Shown: positions 53,052 through 62,868, counted from the first letter of the stretch. The stretch: DNA of 64,000 nt from Paenibacillus sp. FSL R10-2782 (GCF_038592985.1 NZ_CP151951.1:5539821-5603820), one strand, 5' to 3'. Translations and numbers: made by a program. The notes: generated by a model not told the origin, from the letters alone.

Positions 53052-53090
53052 GACATATCTCACTTCCCATTTTGATCAAGGAGACATGTC
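53052..53090 (-). terminator. Inverted repeat after parB
   Basis: GACATATCTC (53052-53061) pairs with GAGACATGTC (53081-53090) with one mismatch. It lies 15 bases after the parB stop codon; the following tract is T-rich but interrupted, so termination is possible rather than certain. Confidence 0.4.
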
Positions 53091-53104
53091 CTATTTCGTA
53101 TAGA

Positions 53105-53947
53105 CTACTGTAATAATTCCAGTAATCTTTCCAAATCCTGCTGGCTGTAATAATTCAATTCGATTTTACCTTTATCCTTGTTATGCTTGATTTTCACAGT
53201 CGTTTTAAAACGTTCACGCAAGGACTCTTCCATATGATCAATAAAAGGGTCCTTTTTTCTCACTTTGGGCTTGGCCTTCGCTTCACCAAGCTTATGATCC
53301 AACTGTTGTACAGCTTCTTCCAGTTCCCGAACACTCCATTGTTGCTCAATACATTGTGTTGCCAGTTGCTTCACCATATCTGGATCTTTAAGCCCAACAA
53401 TCGCTCTGGCATGTCCCATAGATAATGTTCCACGTGAAACATGATCCTTAACTTCCTCCGGCAATGCAAGCAAACGAAGAAAATTCGCAATATGAGAGCG
53501 CGATTTGCCCACTTTCAAGGACAATTCCTCTTGAGTTAATGAGAACTGATCCATTAATCCCTGATAAGCTACTGCTATTTCCATAGCGTTCAGATTTTCA
53601 CGCTGCAAATTCTCAATCAGGGCAATTTCCATTACCTGCTGATCAGTAAAATTGCGAACAACCACAGGTATCGTCGAATTCCCACAATATTGGGAAGCCC
53701 GAAATCTTCTTTCACCTGCAATAATTTCATAGCCTCTTAATACACTACGTGCAATAATAGGTTGGATAACACCGTGCTGACGAATAGATTCTGCTAGTTC
53801 TTTAATTGATTCCTCATCAAACGTTTTTCGAGGCTGGTACGGATTTGCACGCAACTGGCTAAGCGGAATGTCAACAACCTTGTCCTCATCATTGACCGTA
53901 AGGGAGGGAATGAGTGCATCCAGTCCTTTTCCCAACCGTTTACTCAT
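53105..53947 (-). CDS. parB: Chromosome-partitioning protein ParB (Spo0J)
   Basis: Product of 280 residues from the ATG at 53947, overlapping the end of parA. N-terminal SKRLGKGLDALIP, the CTP-binding PYQPRKTFDEESIKELAESI and GERRFRAS motifs, the parS-binding helix-turn-helix around LSLKVGKSRSHIANFLRLLALPEEV, and a C-terminal dimer domain. ParB loads on parS as a CTP-dependent clamp and recruits SMC. A parS site lies inside its own coding sequence at 53426-53441. Confidence 0.97.
   Translation of the reverse strand: MSKRLGKGLDALIPSLTVNDEDKVVDIPLSQLRANPYQPRKTFDEESIKELAESIRQHGVIQPIIARSVLRGYEIIAGERRFRASQYCGNSTIPVVVRNFTDQQVMEIALIENLQRENLNAMEIAVAYQGLMDQFSLTQEELSLKVGKSRSHIANFLRLLALPEEVKDHVSRGTLSMGHARAIVGLKDPDMVKQLATQCIEQQWSVRELEEAVQQLDHKLGEAKAKPKVRKKDPFIDHMEESLRERFKTTVKIKHNKDKGKIELNYYSQQDLERLLELLQ
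53426..53441. other. parS site within parB
   Basis: TGTTCCACGTGAAACA matches the 16-bp parS consensus TGTTNCACGTGAAACA. Bacillus subtilis also has a parS inside spo0J. It lies 10 kb from the dnaA-proximal end. Confidence 0.9.
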
Positions 53948-54701
53948 AAGATGCCACTTCCTTTGCCAACTCAATGTATACCTCTGCCCCACGGGAGCGG
54001 GGATCATACGTAATAATGGACTGGCCATGTGATGGTGCTTCACTGAGTCTCACATTGCGTGGGATAATCGTTTGATAAACCTTGCTTTGAAAATACTTTT
54101 TCACTTCTTCAATCACCTGAATACCCAAATTGGTGCGGGCGTCAAACATCGTCAATAGCACGCCTTCGATTTGCAGCGAGGTATTTAAGTGTTTTTGTAC
54201 CAATCGTACAGTATTCAGTAGCTGACTTAAACCTTCCAATGCGTAATATTCACATTGAATGGGAATAATGACCGAGTCAGAAGCTGTTAAAGAATTAAGT
54301 GTCAAAATCCCCAGCGATGGAGGGCAATCAATCAATATATAATCATACTTATGCTTGACGAGCTGGAGCGATCTTTTTAATCTTAGTTCACGAGAAATGG
54401 TTGGTACCAGCTCGATTTCCGCTCCTGCCAGCTGAATGGTGGCTGGAATAATATCCAATCCCTCAATCTGTGTACTGACAATCGCTTCGCTAGGATCAAC
54501 CTCATTAATAAGTACATCATAAATGCAATTGGCCACATCCGCCTTATTGATACCCACACCGCTGGTTGTATTACCTTGGGGGTCGATATCCACGAGCAAT
54601 ACCCTTTTGCCGAGGGAAGCAAGTCCGGCGCCCAAATTCACGGAAGTAGTTGTTTTGCCCACTCCGCCCTTTTGATTGGCTACGGCTATTATTTTCGACA
54701 C
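53940..54701 (-). CDS. parA: Chromosome-partitioning ATPase ParA (Soj)
   Basis: Product of 253 residues from a GTG at 54701, six bases from GAGGTG, which also gives the standard Soj length; an ATG three codons upstream is too close to that site. The deviant Walker A is AVANQKGGVGKTTTSVNLG, with LLVDIDPQGN and DYILIDCPPSLG motifs. ParA patterns the nucleoid for ParB-parS movement and influences DnaA. A half copy of the CAAAATCC palindrome lies 40 bases upstream. Confidence 0.97.
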   Translation of the reverse strand: MSKIIAVANQKGGVGKTTTSVNLGAGLASLGKRVLLVDIDPQGNTTSGVGINKADVANCIYDVLINEVDPSEAIVSTQIEGLDIIPATIQLAGAEIELVPTISRELRLKRSLQLVKHKYDYILIDCPPSLGILTLNSLTASDSVIIPIQCEYYALEGLSQLLNTVRLVQKHLNTSLQIEGVLLTMFDARTNLGIQVIEEVKKYFQSKVYQTIIPRNVRLSEAPSHGQSIITYDPRSRGAEVYIELAKEVASYE

Positions 54702-54850
54702 TTCATTCACCTCATAATTTAATCGGAATCCTGCTATATTCCTTTATTGCAAAATCCTTTAGTAAGACGATTCTCCATCATTAGCTTACGGATAACGGCA
54801 ATTTTTAGAATAGAATACGAGTATGCTGCGGCTTTAATTGGCGTTAGACA

Positions 54851-54874
54851 GAAAAAGCGGCAATTGCTGCCGCC
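54851..54874 (-). terminator. Intrinsic terminator of noc
   Basis: GCGGCA and TGCCGC pair around AATTG/C, followed on the minus strand by five T, 16 bases after the noc stop codon. Confidence 0.85.
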
Positions 54875-54889
54875 TGTACGCTTCATCCC

Positions 54890-55708
54890 TTACTTACGTT
54901 TGGGAATTTGAATGACAATCTCATAGTGATCCTCATGATCGGATTCCTTGGTCTTGATATCCAAGCCTGAGCCAGACACCATATCAATGGATTGACGAAT
55001 CGTATTCAGCGCAAGCCGGACATCCTTGGTAAAGGAAATCCGCTTGGATTTCTTCATCGTGGACACTTGTTTATAAAAGGCGACTCTCGCCTCTGTCTGC
55101 TTCACATTGAGTTCCTTGGCGATGACTTCATCCAGAACCTTATACTGTAGCTCCTCAGTCTCTAATGACAATAACGCACGGGCATGACGCTCGGACACTT
55201 TCCGTTCCATTAGAGCATTTTTCACTCTCTCTGGGAGGTGAAGCAGCCGTATCTTATTAGCAATAGTGGATTGGCTTTTGCCAAGTCGCTGAGCCAGACT
55301 TTCCTGGGTGAGCTGATGTAGATCAATCAGCTTCTGATAAGCTACAGCCTCTTCAATCGCTGTTAGCCCTTCCCGTTGAAGATTCTCAATCAACGCGATA
55401 GAAGCAGCTTGTGAATCATTAAACTCACGAACAATGGCTGGAATGGTATCCATCCCCAGCTTGGTGACAGCTCTCCATCGACGTTCCCCTGCTATAATTT
55501 CGTATTGTCCATTACGGAAACGAACGACAATCGGCTGAATTACACCATGCGTCTTAATGGTCTGGCATAGCTCATCAATCTTCTCGTCGTCAAATATGGT
55601 GCGGGGCTGATAAGGACTGCTGACAATATCCCGAACTGGAATTTGCTTTATTTCGTCCCCAGTGGATCGCTCCGTCAAACCAAATAGCTTGGAAAATTGT
55701 TCTTTCAT
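54890..55708 (-). CDS. noc: Nucleoid occlusion protein Noc
   Basis: Product of 272 residues. ParB-like but with the Noc features: an N-terminal basic/amphipathic segment MKEQFSKLFGLTERS that targets the membrane, PYQPRTIFDDEKIDELCQTIKTHGVIQP, GERRWRAVTKLG, a helix-turn-helix LAQRLGKSQSTIANKIRLLHL and a Lys-rich C-terminus. It binds NBS sites across the chromosome and blocks FtsZ over the nucleoid. Its place between parA and rsmG is conserved. The ATG at 55708 is preceded by AGGTGG. Confidence 0.95.
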   Translation of the reverse strand: MKEQFSKLFGLTERSTGDEIKQIPVRDIVSSPYQPRTIFDDEKIDELCQTIKTHGVIQPIVVRFRNGQYEIIAGERRWRAVTKLGMDTIPAIVREFNDSQAASIALIENLQREGLTAIEEAVAYQKLIDLHQLTQESLAQRLGKSQSTIANKIRLLHLPERVKNALMERKVSERHARALLSLETEELQYKVLDEVIAKELNVKQTEARVAFYKQVSTMKKSKRISFTKDVRLALNTIRQSIDMVSGSGLDIKTKESDHEDHYEIVIQIPKRK

Positions 55709-56099
55709 TCCGTATAATACCACCTAATTTCATAATAGCACCATACTAACAGCGCTTCGTGAAAAACAGTTCCTTACGCGGATCGTAGCCCCTTTTATAT
55801 GAGACAGCGTCGTAATCGGGTACACTCCACGTATTCTCCCTGGCATTGTTGTCCCGCTTCCCCTTATGTATATCGGAATCGAACGGTACGGGAAGCAGCC
55901 AACTTACATCAAAAACGATTATCTCTATTCTATCACTTTTCCAGCCATAATCCTATCGTCTCTACCAGCTTTTCGGAAGGATCAGATAATAAATTGCACA
56001 CCCAATCAGATGCCTATTTATCCATGCTTCTCTACGCCGTAAATAAAGACCTTCTGCATCTGTACGTTGTTTATGTTAAGAGCATTGCAAGCCATAAAA
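55709..56099. other. Noc upstream region
   Basis: Nearly 400 bases between noc and rsmG with the presumed noc promoter. No open frame with a ribosome binding site and no RNA gene seen. The parS-containing terminator lies at its right edge. Confidence 0.4.
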
Positions 56100-56131
56100 A
56101 AAGTGAATGTTTCACGTGAAACATTCACTTT
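56093..56131 (-). terminator. Terminator of the mnmE-mnmG-rsmG unit that contains a parS site
   Basis: AAAGTGAATGTTTCAC is followed directly by its exact complement (56100-56131, a 32-bp perfect dyad) and then, on the minus strand, by seven T. It lies 12 bases after the rsmG stop codon. Its centre (56108-56123) is TGTTTCACGTGAAACA, a perfect parS. One sequence thus serves as ParB clamp-loading site and as terminator stem. Confidence 0.85.
56108..56123. other. parS site in the terminator hairpin
   Basis: TGTTTCACGTGAAACA, the most common Bacillus parS variant, about 7.8 kb from the end of the window and so near oriC. ParB loading here would sit at the centre of the origin domain. Confidence 0.92.
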
Positions 56132-56142
56132 CTTTCAATTGG

Positions 56143-56865
56143 TTACACTAACGGTGTTTTTAAAGGCGTACCCGGCTTACGCGGATATTTCCGTGGTGTA
56201 GCTGCCCTTTTTTCAATAATAATCATATGTCTAGCTGCATCCTCCACAGGTAACTGAAAAGCCTGAATATGCTTAATCTTCCCTTTAAGCTCTTTCAAGC
56301 TATAGGAAGCTTCCTTGATTTCTTCCGTTGGGTCACTGCCTTTCATCGCAGCAAAGTGACCCCCTTCACGGACAAAAGGCAAACAAAATTCATTCAGCAC
56401 CGCAAGACGGGCAACGGCTCTGGCTGTGACCAGATCATAGTTGTCCCGGTATCCCGTTTTACGACCCAATTCCTCTGCCCTGCTATGGATCAGCTCCACG
56501 TCTTCCAAGCCTAGCTGCTCCACCACATGCGCCAGAAATTGTATACGTTTGTTCAATGAATCCACAATAGTCAACTGAATCTGCGGAAAGCATATTTTCA
56601 AAGGAATCCCCGGGAACCCTGCCCCCGATCCGATATCCGCCAAGCTTTTCACATCATTTAACGGAACATAAAAGGCCAGTGAAAGAGAATCGTAAAAATG
56701 CTTGGTGTACACCGCATCACGCTCTGTAATGCCTGTCAGGTTCATCTTTTCATTCCACTCAACCAGCACACGGTAATACGTTTCGAACTGCTCTAGCTGA
56801 CTGTCATTAATCACAATGCTATGCTCTGCCAGTCGCTGCTTAAATTGCTGTTGTATCGCGTCCAT
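56143..56865 (-). CDS. rsmG: 16S rRNA (guanine-527 N7)-methyltransferase RsmG
   Basis: Product of 240 residues. The SAM-binding motif is SLADIGSGAGFPGIPLKICFP near residue 75, with LTIVDSLNKRIQFL next and a VTARAVARLAVLNEFCLP segment. RsmG methylates N7 of G527 in 16S rRNA; its loss gives low-level streptomycin resistance. The start codon shares one base with the mnmG stop codon (TAATG). It is the last gene of the mnmE-mnmG-rsmG unit. Confidence 0.96.
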   Translation of the reverse strand: MDAIQQQFKQRLAEHSIVINDSQLEQFETYYRVLVEWNEKMNLTGITERDAVYTKHFYDSLSLAFYVPLNDVKSLADIGSGAGFPGIPLKICFPQIQLTIVDSLNKRIQFLAHVVEQLGLEDVELIHSRAEELGRKTGYRDNYDLVTARAVARLAVLNEFCLPFVREGGHFAAMKGSDPTEEIKEASYSLKELKGKIKHIQAFQLPVEDAARHMIIIEKRAATPRKYPRKPGTPLKTPLV

Positions 56866-58754
56866 TATGATCCCCTTGCTGCCGTTACGCGGTTATAATG
56901 CTCCAGATAAACGAGCAAGATGGAAATGTCCGCAGGAGTCACACCCGAAATACGAGATGCCTGACCAATGGACATCGGACGAATTTTGGCAAGCTTCTGC
57001 TTGGCTTCAATCGCCAAACCCTGAATCTCATCGTATATGATATCCTCTGGAAGCTTTTTCTTCTCCATTTTTTGCAGACGTTCTACATGCATCAGTTGTT
57101 TCTCGATGTAGCCCGCATACTTAATCTGGATTTCCACCTGCTCCTGTTCCTCCTCAGTCAGAGCTACAGGTGAAGGTGAAATTTGTGCCACTTGTGCATA
57201 GCTAATCTCTGGTCGACGCAGCACGGTTAACAAATTACTGCCGTCCTGTATCGGTGCAGATCCACCTTGCTCCAGCATCTCATTGACATCAACCGGACGC
57301 ACTTTTGCCAGACGCAAACGCTCAATCTCTTGCTCTACCTTTTGTTTCTTATCCAAAAAGCGCTCGTACCGTTCATTCGTAATCAGGCCGATATCATGTC
57401 CGATCGGAGTCAAACGCAAATCTGCATTATCATGACGCAGCAACAGACGGTATTCTGCACGGGAGGTTAGCAAACGGTAAGGCTCATTCGTCCCCTTGGT
57501 CACCAGATCGTCGATCAGAACCCCGATATAGCCTTGTGAGCGGTCCAACACGACAGGTTCTTTGCCCTGCACCTTACGAGCCGCGTTAATGCCTGCCATA
57601 ACCCCTTGGCCCGCAGCTTCTTCATAACCGGAAGTGCCGTTAATTTGACCCGCCGTGAACAGGCCAGGTACTCTTTTTGTTTCCAACGTAGGCCACAATT
57701 GTGTAGGCACCATGGCATCATACTCAATCGCATAGCCGTTACGCATCATTTCTACCTTTTCCATCCCCGGAATTGAGCGCAGCACAGCTAATTGCACATC
57801 CTCAGGCAAGCTGGTCGACAAGCCTTGAACATAGTATTCAGATGTGTTTTTACCCTCAGGCTCCAAAAAGATCTGGTGCTTCGGCTTATCACTAAAACGT
57901 ACCACTTTATCTTCAATAGATGGACAATAACGCGGTCCTGTTCCTTCAATCAGACCGGAGAACATCGGTGCACGATGCAAATTATCATTAATAATCTGAT
58001 GAGTTTCCACTGAAGTATAGGTCAGCCAGCAAGGAAGTTGCTCATTATCCGAAGACTTCGTTTCATACGAGAAAAACTTCGGTTGATCGTCCCCCGGCTG
58101 AATTTCGGTTTTGCTAAAATCAATCGTGTCCTTATGCACGCGCGGCGGTGTACCCGTTTTGAAGCGGACCAAATCAAAGCCCAGCTCGCGCAAATGCTCA
58201 GACAGTCTCAACGAAGGCTGTTGATTGTTCGGGCCACTCTCATACATCAGCTCACCCATAATGATTTTACCACGTAAATAAGTGCCTGTAGTCAATACAA
58301 CCGCTTTGCTTCGGTACTCCGTACCAGTCTTCGTGATGACGCCCACGCAATGACCGTCTTCAATAATCAGCTCTTCCACCATTCCCTGGCGCAAGGTCAG
58401 ATTTGGTTCCTTTTCCATCGTTTCCTTCATCGTATGCTGATAAGAGAACTTGTCAGCCTGCGCGCGCAATGCGTGGACCGCAGGCCCCTTACCTGTGTTC
58501 AGCATCCGCATTTGGATAAACGTCTTGTCGATGTTCCGGCCCATTTCGCCGCCCAGAGCATCAATTTCACGCACCACATGCCCCTTGGCAGGACCACCAA
58601 TAGACGGGTTGCAGGGCATGAACGCAACCATATCCAGGTTAATCGTAATCATCAACGTACGACAGCCCATCCGGGCTGCTGCCAAGGCGGATTCCACACC
58701 CGCATGGCCCGCGCCCACGACAATTACGTCATAGTCGCCTCCTTGATATCCCAT
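56865..58754 (-). CDS. mnmG: tRNA uridine-34 carboxymethylaminomethyl-modification enzyme MnmG
   Basis: Product of 629 residues. The FAD-binding motif [21 protein letters not shown] opens the protein; [27 protein letters not shown], the catalytic-loop cysteines ([13 protein letters not shown]) and C-terminal [21 protein letters not shown] are typical. With MnmE it makes the cmnm5 group on U34 of several tRNAs. It starts about 100 bases after mnmE and is coupled to rsmG. Confidence 0.97.
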   Translation of the reverse strand: MGYQGGDYDVIVVGAGHAGVESALAAARMGCRTLMITINLDMVAFMPCNPSIGGPAKGHVVREIDALGGEMGRNIDKTFIQMRMLNTGKGPAVHALRAQADKFSYQHTMKETMEKEPNLTLRQGMVEELIIEDGHCVGVITKTGTEYRSKAVVLTTGTYLRGKIIMGELMYESGPNNQQPSLRLSEHLRELGFDLVRFKTGTPPRVHKDTIDFSKTEIQPGDDQPKFFSYETKSSDNEQLPCWLTYTSVETHQIINDNLHRAPMFSGLIEGTGPRYCPSIEDKVVRFSDKPKHQIFLEPEGKNTSEYYVQGLSTSLPEDVQLAVLRSIPGMEKVEMMRNGYAIEYDAMVPTQLWPTLETKRVPGLFTAGQINGTSGYEEAAGQGVMAGINAARKVQGKEPVVLDRSQGYIGVLIDDLVTKGTNEPYRLLTSRAEYRLLLRHDNADLRLTPIGHDIGLITNERYERFLDKKQKVEQEIERLRLAKVRPVDVNEMLEQGGSAPIQDGSNLLTVLRRPEISYAQVAQISPSPVALTEEEQEQVEIQIKYAGYIEKQLMHVERLQKMEKKKLPEDIIYDEIQGLAIEAKQKLAKIRPMSIGQASRISGVTPADISILLVYLEHYNRVTAARGS

Positions 58755-58854
58755 ACCTCTCTTACCTCCTTATGCACTTCGGTCTTTGCGTACCAAATAT
58801 GCTCTTGTATATCTATAACGATAGTAGGGCTTAACACAGCCATACTCGAATGTC

Positions 58855-60231
58855 CTATTTGCCCAGACAGAATTGTGAAAATATTTGATCGATTAACGCA
58901 TCATGCGCCGTATCGCCCACAATCTCGCCCAAATGCTCCCACGCCAGCCGTACATCAATCTGAATCATGTCAATCGGAACGAACTGATCAGCGGCCTCAT
59001 AGGCATCTACCAACGATTGGCGAGCCTTCTTTAACAAGGCAATATGCCGTACATTGCTGACATATGTCATGTCGGCTGATTCCAGCTTACCACTAAAGAA
59101 CAACTGCGATATGGCCTGCTCCAGCCGATCTGCTCCCTCATTTTCCTTTACAGACATTGGTACGATAAGCTCTTCTGGAACATACCGCAGCAGCAAATCC
59201 CGGTCTACTTGGGCCGGTAAGTCCATTTTATTCATAATGACAATCGCTTGTCTACCGCGGATTTGTTCCATTAATGCCATTTCATCCTCATGCAGCGGTT
59301 CGTTGGCGTTAATTACGATGAGCAGCAGATCCGCTTCACTGACCGCTGTTCTCGAACGCTCTACCCCGATCCGTTCCACTACATCCATCGTTTCCCGAAT
59401 GCCAGCCGTATCCAGCAGCTTCAAAGGAATGCTGTTAATCGTCACATATTCCTCAATAACGTCACGGGTCGTGCCCGGAATATCGGTCACAATCGCCCGT
59501 TCGCCCTGAGCCAGTGTATTCAGCAGCGAGGATTTCCCCACATTCGGTCTTCCAACAATTGCTGTGTTCAGGCCCTCACGTAAAATTTTCCCTTGCTCCG
59601 CTGTATGCAGCAGCCGATCAATTTCGGCCATGACCTGACTACTCTTATCCTTGATCAACTCAGACGTAAAAGATTCCACATCATGCTCAGGATAATCAAT
59701 GTTCACTTCAATATGAGCCAGTGTCTCTACCAGAACATGCCGCAAACGGCGGATATTTTGTGACAGTTGTCCATCTACTTGCTTCAAAGCGACTGAAAAA
59801 GCTTTATCCGACTTCGAGCGAATCAGGTCAATGACTCCCTCCGCCTGACTCAGATCAATACGACCGTTCAGAAAAGCACGCTTCGTGAATTCGCCCGGCT
59901 CGGCCAAACGTATATTTTGCAGCAGTAGTAAATCCATCACCCGTTTAACGGCTACAACCCCGCCATGGGTACTGATTTCTACGACATCTTCTGTTGTAAA
60001 AGAGCGGGGCGCTCGCATAACCGTAACTAGAACTTCCTCCACCTTTTCATGGCTTTGAGGATCTATAATATGTCCATAGTGTACCGTGTGAGATGGAGCC
60101 TTGCTTAGAGGCGTCTTGCTCAGGAACAAAGCTTCCACCTCTGTAACGGCTTCCGGGCCGCTGACCCGTACAACCGCAATGCCCCCTTCGCCGACTGCCG
60201 TTGCAATGGCAGCTATGGTTTCGCTCAGCAT
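58855..60231 (-). CDS. mnmE: tRNA modification GTPase MnmE (TrmE)
   Basis: Product of 458 residues. N-terminal THF-binding domain ([22 protein letters not shown]), helical domain, G domain with [12 protein letters not shown], the DIPGTTRD loop, DTAGIRE and NKMD, and the C-terminal FCLGK with the conserved cysteine. It works as a dimer with MnmG in 2-thiouridine-neighbour U34 modification. An 18-bp hairpin lies in its leader at 60255-60299. Confidence 0.97.
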   Translation of the reverse strand: MLSETIAAIATAVGEGGIAVVRVSGPEAVTEVEALFLSKTPLSKAPSHTVHYGHIIDPQSHEKVEEVLVTVMRAPRSFTTEDVVEISTHGGVVAVKRVMDLLLLQNIRLAEPGEFTKRAFLNGRIDLSQAEGVIDLIRSKSDKAFSVALKQVDGQLSQNIRRLRHVLVETLAHIEVNIDYPEHDVESFTSELIKDKSSQVMAEIDRLLHTAEQGKILREGLNTAIVGRPNVGKSSLLNTLAQGERAIVTDIPGTTRDVIEEYVTINSIPLKLLDTAGIRETMDVVERIGVERSRTAVSEADLLLIVINANEPLHEDEMALMEQIRGRQAIVIMNKMDLPAQVDRDLLLRYVPEELIVPMSVKENEGADRLEQAISQLFFSGKLESADMTYVSNVRHIALLKKARQSLVDAYEAADQFVPIDMIQIDVRLAWEHLGEIVGDTAHDALIDQIFSQFCLGK

Positions 60232-60254
60232 ATGGTTTCTACCTCCTGTCTAGT

Positions 60255-60299
60255 AGAAACGGATTGCCGTCCTTCATCAAGGACGGCAACCGTTTCAGC
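60255..60299 (-). promoter_or_regulatory. Long perfect hairpin in the mnmE leader
   Basis: GAAACGG-TTGCCGTCCTT pairs with AAGGACGGCAA-CCGTTTC across a CATC loop, 18 pairs with a single bulged A, ending 10 bases before the AGGAGG of mnmE. No T run follows. It could be an RNA control element or stabilise the mRNA end. Confidence 0.5.
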
Positions 60300-60346
60300 A
60301 AGAAATATAAGAACAAATGAGTGAAACTTATAAAGTCTTATATTTC

Positions 60347-60364
60347 AAAATTTTGCAAAATCCT
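60347..60364. repeat. AAAATTTTGCAAAATCCT copy of the dispersed palindrome
   Basis: The right half CAAAATCCT and the TTTTG core match the perfect copy at 8335-8352; the left end differs at two bases. It lies between the jag terminator and the mnmE leader hairpin, and CAAATGAG/CTCATTTG flank the area as a wider inverted repeat. Confidence 0.5.
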
Positions 60365-60372
60365 CATTTGAA

Positions 60373-60414
60373 AAAAAGCAATGGCTTCTGCACCTTGCAG
60401 AGAGCCATTGCGTC
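60373..60414 (-). terminator. Intrinsic terminator of rnpA-yidC-jag
   Basis: GCAATGGCT and AGCCATTGC form the stem with an inner TCTGCA/TGCAGA arm, followed on the minus strand by seven T, 4 bases after the jag stop codon. Confidence 0.9.
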
Positions 60415-60417
60415 GGA

Positions 60418-61179
60418 TTATTTTTTGGCAATGACGACGCGCCGATTTGGCTCGTCCCCCTTACTGTATGTTCTAACCTGCGCATGCTGTTGAAGCTTGG
60501 CGTGAATCAGCTTCCGCTCCTGTGACGGCATTGGCTCCAGCACTACTTCCTTGCCGTAACGAATAGCTTGGTTGGCCAGTCGATCCGCCAAATCCTCCAG
60601 CGTTTTTTGCCGACGTGCGCGAAATTGCTCGGCATCCAGCACAATTCGGATGAATTTGTCAGAATGACGATTGGCAACGATATTCGTTAGGTACTGCAAT
60701 GCATCCAGCGTCTGTCCCCGGCGGCCGATCAGCATGCCGAGCGACGGACCGGATATATCCAGTATGCTTTCATCCTTGCGGTGACGAACATCCACTTCAA
60801 CATCCAGTCCCATTCCCGCTGCTGTTTCATGGATAAAACGTACAGCTTCTTCATAGGGGTCTGCATGGCCTATGGAGGCTTCCTTGCTCGTGCGTACTTC
60901 CTGCTGCGTAACAGGTTCAGCTTCTGGAACAACAGCCTGTCCCATGGTAGACACCTGAGCCGATACATGATGTTCAGCCGTGTGTGTGGTTTCGGGAGAC
61001 GGATCAGATAGCAGCGTAAGCTCTACCTTCGCCTTCTTGACCCCGAGCCACCCCAGGAATCCTTTTGACGGCTGTTCCAACACGTTTACGGTTACCCGCT
61101 CACGGCTTACTCCCAGCTGGGAGAGTCCTTGTTTTACAGCATCTTCAACGGTTTTTCCTGAAGTCACGACTTTGGTCAT
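60418..61179 (-). CDS. jag: Jag/KhpB RNA-binding protein
   Basis: Product of 253 residues. N-terminal Jag-N domain (VVTSGKTVEDAVKQGLSQLGVSRERVTVNVLEQPSKGFLGWLGVKKAKVELTL), a variable Glu/Ser-rich linker, a KH domain (VDVRHRKDESILDISGPSLGMLIGRRGQTLDALQYLTNIVAN) and a C-terminal R3H domain (RRQKTLEDLADRLANQAIRYGKEVVLEPMPSQERKLIHAKLQ). In Firmicutes it binds many mRNAs and affects cell division. It is coupled to yidC by a four-base overlap. Confidence 0.94.
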   Translation of the reverse strand: MTKVVTSGKTVEDAVKQGLSQLGVSRERVTVNVLEQPSKGFLGWLGVKKAKVELTLLSDPSPETTHTAEHHVSAQVSTMGQAVVPEAEPVTQQEVRTSKEASIGHADPYEEAVRFIHETAAGMGLDVEVDVRHRKDESILDISGPSLGMLIGRRGQTLDALQYLTNIVANRHSDKFIRIVLDAEQFRARRQKTLEDLADRLANQAIRYGKEVVLEPMPSQERKLIHAKLQQHAQVRTYSKGDEPNRRVVIAKK

Positions 61180-62048
61180 CTCGACTTTTTAGCCCCCTTC
61201 GAGTTTCTGCCACCTTTTTTCTTGTTATTGCTATTGGAGGAACCTGTTTTCGTAAGACTGGCTGTTTTCACATTTGCCAGCGCAACTTCTTTATCCTTAT
61301 TCCGATAAAGGAAATAGTTTTGAATAATCGTGTAAATATTACTGTAGAACCAGTATAACGGCAAAGCAGATGGGAAGTTATACGACATGAACAGAATCAG
61401 AACCGGATAGACGTACAGCAAAAATTGCATCGGTCCTTGCTGCGGAGTCGGATTCATTTTCATCATCATCCAGGTTTGGACGAATGTTGTAATTGCCGCC
61501 AGAATTGGCAGGATAAAGAAGTGATCCGGTTTACCTAACTGGAGCCACAAGAAATCATGATCCCGCAATGCCGAATTATAGTAAATGGCATTATAAAGCG
61601 CGATGAAAATCGGCATCTGAACGATCAAAGGAAGACAGCCCGCCATCGGGTTAACCTTGTTTTCCTGGAACAGCCTCATCGTCTCTTGCTGGACCTTCTC
61701 AGGCGTATCCTTGTATTTCGCTTGAATTTCTTTTAATTGCGGCTGAATGGCCTGCATTGCTTTAGAACTGCGTACTTGCTTGAGTGTAAGCGGCAAAATA
61801 ATGGTACGCACGATAATCACCAGTATCAGTACGGCCAGGCCATACTCTCCAGAGAACCATTGGGCAAACGTATCCAGCGCATACGAAAACCAGTAAACGA
61901 CATATCTTTGCCACCAAGATCCATTGGCCAAGTCTGCCGTCGTGTAAGAATTGTGGACTGTCGGAGCACATCCAGACAGCACAGCAACAAGTGCCAATAA
62001 GGCAATCAGGAGGAACCATTTCCCCCGTTGAGTCTTCAAACGCGACAC
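61176..62048 (-). CDS. yidC: Membrane protein insertase YidC (SpoIIIJ)
   Basis: Product of 290 residues. A lipoprotein signal (WFLLIALLALVAVLSGCAP) and five membrane spans with the conserved hydrophilic-groove region VRTIILPLTLKQVRSSKAMQAIQPQLKEIQ and FQENKVNPMAGCLPLIVQMPIFIALYNAI. The tail is highly basic (NSNNKKKGGRNSKGAKKSR) for ribosome contact. It inserts membrane proteins and, in sporeformers, can act with SpoIIIAE. Position between rnpA and jag is standard. Confidence 0.95.
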   Translation of the reverse strand: MSRLKTQRGKWFLLIALLALVAVLSGCAPTVHNSYTTADLANGSWWQRYVVYWFSYALDTFAQWFSGEYGLAVLILVIIVRTIILPLTLKQVRSSKAMQAIQPQLKEIQAKYKDTPEKVQQETMRLFQENKVNPMAGCLPLIVQMPIFIALYNAIYYNSALRDHDFLWLQLGKPDHFFILPILAAITTFVQTWMMMKMNPTPQQGPMQFLLYVYPVLILFMSYNFPSALPLYWFYSNIYTIIQNYFLYRNKDKEVALANVKTASLTKTGSSNSNNKKKGGRNSKGAKKSR

Positions 62049-62119
62049 TTCATAACCCCTTTCTTAACCAATCCATTCCAACGTAAATCATACCATATCC
62101 TGTAGGACAAAGATACTGA

Positions 62120-62470
62120 CTATCGGCGTGAAGACTTGAGCAGCGAGGCTTTGCGCAGAACGTGCAGCACGCTTTTCTCCAGCTCCTGATACGACATTGT
62201 AACCGCTCCCTTGCGGACGATAAAAATCAGGTCAATTTGCTCCACCAATTCATGCTCATGATGGCGCACAATTTCCTTAACGATCCTGCGCATCCGGTTG
62301 CGGACAACTGCGTTGCCGATCTTCTTGCTGGCCGAAATTCCAACGCGGAACTGCTCTACCTCTCTGCGGCGGAACCAGTACACCACAAACTGATGGTTGG
62401 CAAAAGATTTGCCATGGCGGTATACTCGCCCAAAGTCCGCCCGGTTTCGTAGACGCAATTTTTTTTGCAC
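62120..62470 (-). CDS. rnpA: Ribonuclease P protein component
   Basis: Product of 116 residues from a GTG at 62470 (GGAGAAG upstream). RnpA pattern: RLRNRADFGRVYRHGKSFANHQFVVYWFRR and the RNR motif in ISASKKIGNAVVRNRMRRIVKEIVR. It helps the RNase P RNA mature tRNA 5' ends. It is between rpmH and yidC as in nearly all bacteria. Confidence 0.97.
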   Translation of the reverse strand: MQKKLRLRNRADFGRVYRHGKSFANHQFVVYWFRRREVEQFRVGISASKKIGNAVVRNRMRRIVKEIVRHHEHELVEQIDLIFIVRKGAVTMSYQELEKSVLHVLRKASLLKSSRR

Positions 62471-62696
62471 GGCGCTTCTCCTTGCTCATCTCTTTTACAC
62501 ATGCCGGCATGCCAATCCTTACCCCTTATATAGTAAGAAGTATGGACAACATTCCCCCATGGTAATCTCGCTTATTTTACATCCATTTTCAAAAGCTTCA
62601 TCTAATATAGAGCAGGTTGCGGTGCTCCTCCCTCTTTTTTCACTGCATTTCTACAGACACAGGGAAAGCGATCCGCCCCATAAATACCTCCATTAT

Positions 62697-62724
62697 GAAA
62701 AAAAAGACCACCGTAGTGGTCTTT
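62697..62724 (-). terminator. Intrinsic terminator of rpmH
   Basis: GACCAC and GTGGTC pair around CGTA, with AAA/TTT extension and a run of seven T on the minus strand, 10 bases after the rpmH stop codon. Confidence 0.9.
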
Positions 62725-62733
62725 ATGCACGCA

Positions 62734-62868
62734 TTACGCACTCAATACTTTTCTGCCTTTTTGGCGACGAGCTGCCAAAACTTTACGGCCATTCTTTGTG
62801 CTCATTCTTTTACGGAAGCCGTGAACTTTTTTACGCTTGCTGACATTCGGTCTGAAAGTCGGTCTCAT
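62734..62868 (-). CDS. rpmH: 50S ribosomal protein L34
   Basis: 44 codons plus stop; the frame is too short for usual ORF cut-offs. It reads [20 protein letters not shown] and continues [20 protein letters not shown] to VLSA, the complete basic L34. AAGGAGGTG lies 8 bases before the ATG at 62868. It is the first gene left of oriC. Confidence 0.97.
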   Translation of the reverse strand: MRPTFRPNVSKRKKVHGFRKRMSTKNGRKVLAARRQKGRKVLSA

